DNA of 14,684 bases from Teratosphaeria epicoccoides (lineage: Eukaryota > Ascomycota > Dothideomycetes > Mycosphaerellales > Teratosphaeriaceae): positions 1-14,684 of the forward strand of contig JADDMT010000296.1 in assembly GCA_021401465.1 (NCBI GenBank), read 5' to 3'. Under the pieces are notes generated by a model. That model saw only the letters and a program-made list of their open reading frames with translations, did not search any database and was not told the DNA's origin. Shown one piece after another: positions 1 to 6,635 of this stretch. Within the stretch, counting starts at the first letter, position 1; every line of letters starts with the position of its first letter. Position numbers and translations under genes: made by a program.

Positions 1-420
1 CTCGCGCTCCTCGAGAGCGCGACTATCTTCGACCTCCCGGTCGACTACGTCTAACTGTTTTCGAAGACGCATCTCCTTCGCATGCGCCTCTAGCATCTTC
101 TGCGAAGCTTCGGCTAGGACTACCTTCACACGATCGAGATCGGCAATCAGTCTTTTCCGCCGATCGCCTAACTTCTTCTATTCGACCTCTGTCACCTTCG
201 CGTCGCAACTCTAACAGTTGCTAAAGTGACATTGCGAACATTTCCCTAAGGAAATGTGTACCTGACAGACGAGCTTTAGCTCTTGACACCGAGTACAGGA
301 CTTCATGCTGTCCTGGCCCTGACGATAGATTCGATTCGCGCGGCGTTTGCGTTTCTGCGTTGAAGGGGCGTCAGTGTCTAGAATGACACAAGGCAGTGAT
401 GTAGAAAGAGAAGACATCAT
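1..420 (-). pseudogene. Antisense ORF of element X: Zn2Cys6-like cluster plus coiled coil (N-terminal part, RIP-damaged)
   Basis: One minus-strand frame runs from a double ATG at 420/417 to the window edge (140 codons), interrupted only by TAG at 213-211 and another TAG about 14 codons later. Residues 23-27 are KRKRR, a possible nuclear localisation signal. Cysteines at 42, 45, 52, 61, 64 and 72 (plus 69) give C-x2-C-x6-C-x8-C-x2-C-x7-C, the spacing of fungal Zn2Cys6 DNA-binding clusters. A heptad-like stretch rich in Leu, Val, Glu, Lys and Arg follows to the edge and looks like a coiled coil, the usual dimerisation element after such clusters. The second stop follows VTEVE and is most simply an old Trp codon (TGG to TAG). 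The start lies 76 bp from the LTR and transcription runs away from it. Nucleic-acid binding is inferred; a Gag-like or unrelated zinc ribbon role is possible. Confidence 0.6.
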
Positions 421-496
421 AGTTTAAAAGAAGAAACAAGAGAAACCCCGCACTAATGAGGTAGCTTAGGGACGAGCTAGACTAAGAGGGGGATAG
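421..496. other. Leader of the antisense ORF and polypurine tract
   Basis: No coding is seen here. At 482-493 the plus strand reads CTAAGAGGGGGA, four bases before the LTR terminus, which is the expected place and composition for the polypurine tract that primes plus-strand DNA synthesis. Read on the minus strand, the same 76 bp would be the 5' leader of the antisense ORF, with an A/T-rich TTTAAACT just before its double ATG. Confidence 0.5.
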
Positions 497-616
497 TGTC
501 ATGAGTGTCAGGAGTACTGTCCGGAGTACTGTAGGATACAGGATCATGTAGGTCCTAAGTGCTATAAGTCATAGTACTGTCATGGGAGTACTATGAGTCA
601 TAGGCATAGTCATAGA

Positions 617-784
617 AGAAAGGATCCGTCACGTGAGGACAGATCCCTAGATCTGTAGGGTTAGTCTACAGATCCATGGGCTTGTAAGGAAGAAGGGATC
701 TGTTATGTGATGACAGACCCTTAGATCTGTGGGGTTAGTCCACAGATCTACAGACATGGATCTGTCGGGTCTGTCGACAGATCT
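617..784. repeat. Array of five GATCTGT inverted repeats in the U3 of LTR A
   Basis: Two diverged 74-bp direct repeats (from 617 and from 691) are followed by a partial third. Each contains inverted repeats with exactly 7-nt centres: 622-646 (one mismatch, CACGTG at its left arm/centre), 650-674 (perfect 9-bp arms), 696-720 (imperfect), 723-749 (perfect 10-bp arms) and 758-784 (perfect apart from the outermost pair). The arms are variants of GGATCTGTNG. The variable inner pair is A-T at 650-674, G-C at 723-749 and C-G at 758-784, so symmetry is kept while sequence changes. The array lies just upstream of the TATA box, which fits enhancer sites for a dimeric DNA-binding protein or RNA hairpins. 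Confidence 0.75.
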
Positions 785-810
785 AACAGAGCTACTCTGT
801 CGCTCTCTAG

Positions 811-816
811 TATATA
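811..816 (+). promoter_or_regulatory. TATA box of LTR A
   Basis: TATATA lies 27 bp after the inverted-repeat array and about 170 bp before the LTR end, the usual position of an LTR promoter core in plus orientation. No start-site element was identified. Confidence 0.5.
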
Positions 817-986
817 GGGATGGCTTTAGGACAGGCAGTTAGGAGCTTCGTGCTTAATCTCAATTCAATCCTCTCTTGCTTAGAGGAGAGTCAGTTACAA
901 GGTCAACTGCCATTGTCGATATTCTTCACAGCTCCCGAGTCTAACACCTAGTCACCTTCCTGCTATCGGCACCTACCCTTATGACA

Positions 987-991
987 GCTAC
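987..991. other. Candidate target-site duplication GCTAC of element X
   Basis: These are the five bases directly after the LTR A terminus. They belong to family 1 copy 1, because copy 2 carries ACTAC at the matching place (13990-13986 on the minus strand). Ty3/Gypsy integrases usually duplicate 5 bp, so the same five bases should flank the other end of X, which is outside the window. Confidence 0.4.
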
Positions 992-1046
992 CCCCGTTAC
1001 TCATAGTCGCTTCGGGGTGTTTGGTAGACCCCGTGCAGGTAGGTAG
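987..1046 (+). pseudogene. C-terminal fragment of family 1 antisense ORF (copy 1)
   Basis: The last codons of the ORF seen more fully at 13931-14684. Both copies read [AT]TPVTHSRFGVF then RP.AGR and end at the same TAG (1044-1046 here). Copy 1 has Gly and Arg where copy 2 has Ser and Cys, both explained by C-to-T / G-to-A change. No stop interrupts the fragment. The rest of the ORF was separated by insertion of element X at 986/987. Because the frame is shared by two independent copies, it belongs to the element and is not a chance host gene. Confidence 0.55.
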
Positions 1047-1261
1047 TCCCTAGCGGACCGTAACAAGAAAGACTCTCCTGCTTCAGGTTTAGTCAGGAAG
1101 CCCCTAACTAGTAGTCGCTAAGCATTAGCTACGAAGCTAATCCGAGCATGTCTCTTGTTCTTCTTAGGTTTATTCTAGGTGTGCCTTTAGGCATCAATGA
1201 TGTATAAGTAGGGCGTTTGCTTCTCGTTGTCACTTCGCGCGTTATGCGCTACATACACATG

Positions 1262-4200
1262 TTAAGAATTCTGCTCTAGAACCCTCATCTTCCTACGAAT
1301 CGACCTTCTTAAGCCCTGCTTACGCCTCCTCCGCTCTTCGAATTCACAGATAGCTTCTAGGGCGTTCTTGTAGTCTTCGGCCGGAACCTATTATGTGTAC
1401 TTAGGTAGGTATCCTTTCTACTTCACTAGATAGTACGTTGCGCCCTTACGCCGCATACTGTCCTTAATACCCTCGACTTCCTACTCTTCGTTCTCTTCTG
1501 CTACTAGCATCGGGTCCGCGGGCTCTTCGCCCTCGCGCTATACCCATGGTTCGAGTAGAGATACGTAGAAGACATTATGTACACAATACGACGATAGCAA
1601 CGATAGCCGGTACGCCTGCGAGCTTATCGCGTCGCGTATCCGGAAGGGTCTAACAAACCTTGGCGTCATCTTCTTGCTTAGAAGTTTCAGCTTAAGATTC
1701 TTTGTTAATAGCAACACCTTCGTACTAACTACGTACTACATCGGTTTAGCACAGGCGTTATTATGTTTAATCTAGGATTCTGAGGCCTTTTTCTAGTGTT
1801 CTATTAGCACCGAATGTACCTCGCGTATACGCCGCGCTGATTCCGCGGCGGCTAGCACCCTCTCCTTAGAAGACTCGTCCCGAGGTAGTTCTAGGTGTAT
1901 TTCTGGATCAAAGCTATAAAGAATCTGAAATAGCGACATGCGCATAGTAGCATGCACGCTATTATTGACTGCAAATTCCGCTATAGGAATTACGTCGGCC
2001 TAGGCATCCTGGTTCTTAGCGTAGTAGCACTAAAGGTACTACTTAAGAGTCTAGTTCATACGTTTAGTCTGACTATTAGTCTGTAGATAGAATGCTGTAC
2101 TTAGGCGGTACTTAACACGCGCCTTAAACACAAATTCTTGCTAGTATTTACTAGTAAAGACAGAACCTCGATCTGATAGGATACTTCGGGGGACACTAAA
2201 GCGCTATATGACTTCGTCGCGAAGTAGTCGCGCAAGCTCGCCGCTTGTGCACTTTTTCGTACATAGGATGAAGACATTCATCTTCGAGTATTAGTCGACT
2301 ACTACAAGGACAGCATTAACTACATCGCCTTTCTACTTTGCTAGTAGCAGATTAGTAATGAAATCTATGGTCAAGTCTTGCTATAGTCTCTCTAGTAGTA
2401 GGAGTGCCTAAGCATCGCCGTAGGGGCAATAGCGCCGAGATTTGCTAATCTAGCATGTCTAGCAGGATTTGACATAGTTAGAGACATCCTGTTCTAGCGT
2501 AGGCTACTAGTATTTGCGTCCGAGAAGTGCGTTCGTCTTCTCTGCGCTAAAATGGCCCGCGAGTTTATCGTCATGATGAATACGGAGGAGCTACGAACAG
2601 AGTACATAGTTAGCAGGTACGTAGAGCCTATTGTTAAAGTACTACAAGTCGCCTGACTTAGTCTAGTACTTCAGGCTACCTGTAGTGTCCTAGAGGGCTA
2701 CACCCTTATTGATTAACTCTAGTTCTTGCTCTTGCAACCGCTAAATAAGTCTCGAGACTTCTTTAAAGGGTTCTTTAGACATCGCATGCTTACCGCATGT
2801 AAGCCGGTTAACTACCGCACGGATCGAGCTAGACATAGTCGCCATAACTGCCAGGTAGGAGGGTTCGTTACTAGTAGAGGCCATGAGGCCCTATTAGACC
2901 TGTAGTCGACCTACAAGAGGAGCTAACGACAGATCGCCGCCCTAAACTACAAGCTTCGTCTGCAGCGTAGGGAGAAGCTGTTAGTTACCCTCCTCCCTAG
3001 TGTCGTAGTCCGGTTGTCACAAAGGACCGTCAGCCGGATTCGTCTTTCCGGAACAATGCTAGATAACGAAGTCAAAGCTAGCGAGGAAAGTCGCCTACCT
3101 TGCTTGCCGACTACTTAGCTGCTTCACGCCCATGAAGCCGCGAAGGTTGTTATAGTTAGTAAGCACCTTAATAGGGTGCGCTACGCCTTCGAGGTAGTGT
3201 TAGTACTCCTTGAAGCCGTCAACAATAGCTAAAAGCTCTTGATCGTAAGTCTCATAGTTAAGCTTAGCGCCCTGCATCTTCCGCGACTAGAAGGTAATCA
3301 GGTACTATCACGCACTACCTTCGTGCGACTAGAGCTGCGATATAATTGCGGCTATTGCGAATTTTGAAGCATTAGTCTCTATCCAGATCTTCGTAGCGGG
3401 GTCAAAGTGCCGAAGTATAGGCGTAGTTTAAAAAGCTGCTTTCAGTTTAGAGAAGGCCTTGCTCTAAGCCTCCTCCTAAGGCACTTTCCCTGGCTTTTTT
3501 CCTTAAACCGCGCCCTTTGCGAGGGCCGTGAGAGGAGCCACGATCTTCGAGTAAGATTATATGAATCTGCGATAGAAGTTAGTGAATCCTAGGAACACCT
3601 GCACTTCTTAGAGGGTAGTTAGCTACAGCTACTCCGCGATTGCGGACACCCTTTAGTCATCCATGATGACTCCTTCCGTGGAGACGATGTATCCGAGAAA
3701 CTTAATCCTATCCGTCAGGAATGAGCACTTCTTTAGGTTCGCGTATAGAGCGAACTTGCGGAGCCGTTCGAGTACTATCCTTAGATGCCGAATGTGCTCC
3801 TCCTTCAAGTCGGAGTAGACTAGTATATCGTCTAAATATACTACGTAGCAGGTGTTAACGAGGCCGGCTAGGGCCCGGTTAATATACGCTTAGAACGTTG
3901 CTAGTGCGTTAGTCAAGCTAAACGGCATCACTATATACTCGAAGTATCTGTACCGCGTTCGGAATGTAGTCTTCTACTCGTTGCCCTTTCGGATCGGTAT
4001 CTAATAGTAGGCGTCCTTCAAGTCGATAGACGAGAAGATGGCGGCGCGACTAAGGCGGTCAAGCGTCTCGCTAATAAGTAGTAGGGGGCAGCGGTTCTTC
4101 TAGGTTACTACGTTAAGGCCCCTATAGTTAACGCATAGGCGGAGCGTGTTGTCCTTCTTCAGGACGAACATAACTAGCGCTCTAGCCTCGCTGTCGCTTC

Positions 4201-6226
4201 GTCGGATCCACGCGTTCCTTTGCGCCTTGTAGAGGTAGTCTCGAAGTGTTTCGAGCTACGATTCTGACATAGGGTACAGAGGTCGATACGGAGGATTGTA
4301 ACCCTCCTTAAGGTTAATCGCATGTTCCGCGTCTAGGGCCCGGGCATAGGCCGCAGCCTCTACGTCGAAAATATCGGCGTATTCCTCTAACTCAGGCAGA
4401 AGGGTAACGTCCTCCTTAACGTTCCGTATGCGGACTGCATACACGCATTAGACCTTCTTCATGTCCTTGTAGAAGCTATGTACGTCATGCATCTGTACTG
4501 TAGGAACTTCGCCTATAGAGCTGTAGAACTAGTTGTTAGTAGCTCTATTAACAACGACTCCCTGCTTGTGGCGCTAAGGGCGGCCGAGTAGGAGCTCCTT
4601 ATTAGGAACGTCTTTAGCGTAGAAGACTTCGTTAGTCTCGCGTACTTCTCCTGAGGAGTCCGCGAGTTAGAGGCGTACGTTGTACGCGCCTCGAGCCGCT
4701 ACGCCTTCGCCCCGAAAGGACTTCATGGTAGGCAGCAGGGCTCCTGGGATCGGCTTCAAACCGAGCCGTACGATTACCCTCTAGGGTATCACGTTAACCT
4801 CCGTAAGGTCATCTAACATACAGTCTACTAGCTTAAGCGAGCTATTAACTTAGACCGTACCGGATAGGCGCTAGGCAGGCCACGAGTCTACACTATCGGT
4901 AACAGACAGCTTAGATACCCGCGGTAGCTATTCGGTTGTCTTAGGCTTGTCCTTCTTTCGCCTCCCCTCTAGGGAGGTTTCGGACACCTTGCTTACCTTC
5001 TTCCTATTACTTCGTTTAGGACAGCAAGCCGCCTAGTAGTCCCTCGCTCTATAGATGTAGTAGCTACTCGGAGGCTTCTCGCTACCGTCTTTTGGCTCGG
5101 AGGGCTTGCTCCTCTAGAATGAACTACCGCGTTAGACGTGGCCCCTAGGGCGCTTGTAATAGCGGCCCTTTAGTAGGTCCTCAGGACTTAGACGCTTATT
5201 GTCCTTACCGCCCGATTTTCTATTTCGCTTCAAGGTGATTTCCATACGTGTCGTAAGGGACATGAGGTCTTGCCGAGTTGTCAGAAGTTCATGAAAAGTC
5301 ATGATTGTGTTCTGAAGATCGTCATCAAGTTTGACTAGCAAGTGCCGCACGCGTTACGTCTTAGTATAGGGTAGCATCTGTCCCTCAAGCGTGGCGAGAT
5401 AGGTAGTGAAGCTAGAGGTTGTTTGTCCCTTCCCCTGCTTAGCCCTCTCGTACTTAACAGACACGGTAAGGGCGCGATTCCCCGGATCCTTAACCTAGTC
5501 GACACAGAACTAGCGAAAGTCCGCCTATGTATACGTTCTGTCATAGACCTGCATAAGGTCATACCGCTCATGCTAATTGTTGCGAGGTTCCTTATCCTCT
5601 TCGAGCTACATCACACTAAAGGCGACTCGTTCGCCCTCCGTGGAATATCCGCGTAGGTTAAGCACGAAAACTGCCTTACACGCCTGCAAGAAAGTTCGAG
5701 CCTCCTTCAAGGTGTCTCCCTTGAACGGCTTCGGGTTGCGTGCGTTACGACTGCCTCCTAGTTAGCCTACTATGGCCCCAAATTCAGGCACTAGGTTCGC
5801 GGGTACACGCGGAGGGTCTGCGCCTCCTAGTAAGTTGTCTTCGCGGGTCCCTGGCGTGAAATCTCGCTAGATTTCTTCGTCCGCTAGTTCATTAGTACTA
5901 CTCATGGCGACGTCTTCGTCGTCCTCGCCGTTGTCGCTACTAGGAGCGGTGCGGCTCTAGCTCTAGTTCGCAAGGCGGTTCGCGACCTAATCGACAATCA
6001 TGGCTATAAGGGCCAGGTCGATAGTTAGGGTTAGCTGCAGTCCCTATGCGGGGGGTCTATTGCCTTGTCCGCCGCGTAATTAGCCTCTAGCGGAACCGTC
6101 GCTCGATGCAGTGTCACTCGTAGGGGGTACTTCTGCAGGCTAGTTACTTAGGCTAGCTTTGCCATCGCGGGCGCTTAGGATGGCGCTCGCTACGCGTTAG
6201 TTGCAAGTTCGTAGTACTCTAGACAT
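1262..6226 (-). pseudogene. Gag-pol polyprotein of family 1, copy 1 (full-length frame, RIP-inactivated)
   Basis: One frame runs 1,654 codons from ATG at 6226 to TAA at 1264-1262. It is broken by many in-frame TAG/TAA codons but by no frameshift: the ATG, gag, RT and terminal stop are all in phase. Order: a Retrotrans_gag-like domain (about residues 150-330; motif PKPFKGDT with downstream Phe/Leu/Cys pattern), a damaged CCHC knuckle at 5062-5021 with both leading Cys now Tyr, a retropepsin-like LDDLTEVNVI, RT with an intact YLDD at 3838-3827, RNase H, integrase with HHCC and DDE parts, and a C-terminal chromodomain (about 1483-1327; YLVK-KGY pattern). The integrase motif expected as TDGQTER reads TNSQTKR, losing the catalytic Glu. 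Gag and pol are fused in one frame, as in Tf1. Not functional. Confidence 0.9.
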
Positions 6227-6297
6227 ATTGTAGTATTCTCTGCTAGACTGCAAAGCAGGGGGGAGAAAGCAGAACTAATATAGATGTATATGCTATA
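6227..6297 (-). other. Leader of family 1 copy 1 with candidate self-priming site
   Basis: These are the 71 nt between LTR B and the gag ATG. No obvious tRNA-complementary site starting TGG directly after the LTR was found. The leader instead contains CTGCTTTCT on the minus strand (plus 6264-6272), exactly complementary to AGAAAGCAG at plus 6369-6361 read on the minus strand, about 29 nt downstream of the LTR TATA box and so near the expected 5' end of the transcript. This arrangement resembles Tf1, where the RNA 5' end folds back to prime reverse transcription. A nine-base match could be chance. Confidence 0.35.
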
Positions 6298-6397
6298 TGA
6301 TATGAAAATATCTCGTAGTGTGACAGAGTAATCTGACCTTTTAGTAGGTACAAGACAGCGCTGCTTTCTGCTTATCGCAGAGGTGGCGCTAAGGGTG

Positions 6398-6403
6398 CTT
6401 ATA
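6398..6403 (-). promoter_or_regulatory. TATA box of LTR B
   Basis: TATAAG on the minus strand, about 225 nt into the LTR and about 100 nt before its 3' end, where an LTR promoter core is expected. It would drive copy 1 gag-pol. Confidence 0.45.
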
Positions 6404-6587
6404 ACCCCTAACGCTCCTTAATTAGGGAAAGCATGTCCGAGCCTAACCCCGTAGGGGTACTGTAGGGTCAGCGACGTAGGGGCGTCCTACATCGACAACT
6501 AATCCTACTCAGACGACATATAAGCCAACGTATGTACGAAGGACCCCCTTGCTATATGTGGCAGAGTCACTACATGCTAAGGGTAGG

Positions 6588-6612
6588 CATTAGAACCCAT
6601 GCGGTTCTAATG
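6588..6612. repeat. Perfect 10-bp inverted repeat near the outer end of LTR B
   Basis: CATTAGAACC (6588-6597), a five-base centre CATGC, then GGTTCTAATG (6603-6612). The arms are exactly complementary despite heavy mutation around them. It lies in U3 close to the LTR terminus. It could be a protein-binding palindrome or a hairpin. Confidence 0.7.
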
Positions 6613-6635
6613 GCCCCCTAGTATCAACCGTATCA

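Larger units (their letters stand above)
1..986 (+). mobile_element. Element X: right end of a plus-strand LTR retrotransposon
   Basis: Only the 3' end is inside the window. In plus-strand order it shows an antisense reading frame (1-420), a purine-rich tract (482-493) and an LTR (497-986) with ends TGTCAT/ATGACA. Inside the LTR the TATA box comes late and is followed by a short R/U5-like part, which fits plus orientation and so a 3' LTR. The body, including any gag-pol, must lie to the left outside the window. The LTR shares no evident sequence with LTR B or LTR C, so X appears to be a third family. Its right end abuts the interior of family 1 copy 1, so X is the newcomer there. The alternative, a minus-strand element with LTR A as 5' LTR, fits the TATA position and purine tract less well. 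Confidence 0.62.
497..986 (+). repeat. LTR A, 3' long terminal repeat of element X (490 bp)
   Basis: The left end is TGTCATGAG and the right end CTTATGACA, giving perfect 6-bp terminal inverted repeats TGTCAT/ATGACA with canonical TG...CA termini. A purine tract sits immediately to the left and the inside of family 1 copy 1 immediately to the right. The U3-like part holds four AGTACT-centred repeats (511-520, 523-532, 571-580, 585-594) and then five inverted repeats between 622 and 784. A TATA box follows at 811-816 and a roughly 170-bp R/U5-like tail ends the LTR. The partner 5' LTR should lie to the left, outside the window. Confidence 0.75.
987..5466 (-). repeat. Left arm of a 4,480-bp inverted repeat
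   Basis: It pairs with 9511-13990. Homologous positions always sum to 14977: pol stop codon 1262-1264 with 13713-13715, antisense stop 1044-1046 with 13931-13933, RT active site 3827-3838 with 11139-11150. The arms have the same length at every landmark checked, so net indels are zero, while substitutions are many and mostly transitions. The arms are two oppositely oriented copies of family 1 separated by a 4,044-bp spacer. Confidence 0.93.
987..6635 (-). mobile_element. Family 1 copy 1: chromodomain Ty3/Gypsy retrotransposon, nearly complete
   Basis: Read on the minus strand: 5' LTR B (6635-6298), 71-nt leader with a candidate primer-binding site, full gag-pol frame (6226-1262), and the C-terminal end of an antisense ORF (987-1046, plus). 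It is cut at 986/987 by the LTR of element X. The 3' LTR is missing and is predicted to the left of element X. At its 5' side LTR B abuts family 2 RT sequence, so copy 1 itself inserted into family 2. A single gag-pol frame, a chromodomain and a possible self-priming leader resemble the Tf1-like branch of chromoviruses. Confidence 0.85.
6298..6635 (-). repeat. LTR B, 5' LTR of family 1 copy 1 (about 330-338 bp)
   Basis: On the minus strand it starts TGATAC, either at 6635 or at a second TGATAC at 6626, and ends at ATATCA (6298), giving TGATA...TATCA terminal inverted repeats. Upstream of it the family 2 RT frame stops making sense exactly at this point. A TATAAG box lies at 6403-6398, leaving about 100 nt of R/U5. 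The U3 end carries a perfect 10-bp inverted repeat with a 5-nt centre (6588-6597 / 6603-6612). The precise ends are uncertain because the matching 3' LTR is outside the window. Confidence 0.6.

Noticed and set aside
617..784. CRISPR-like array
   Set aside because: The units are diverged, palindromic, only a few bases apart and lie inside a eukaryotic LTR upstream of a TATA box. There are no unique spacers.
497..986. LTR A as a solo LTR within copy 1
   Set aside because: The sequence left of the LTR is a purine tract and an ORF leader, not family 1 sequence, and GATAG at the left does not match GCTAC at the right.
5335..5765. Several 60-80-codon frames on both strands
   Set aside because: They overlap the gag region of copy 1 in wrong phases, while the gag phase is continuous and recognisable.
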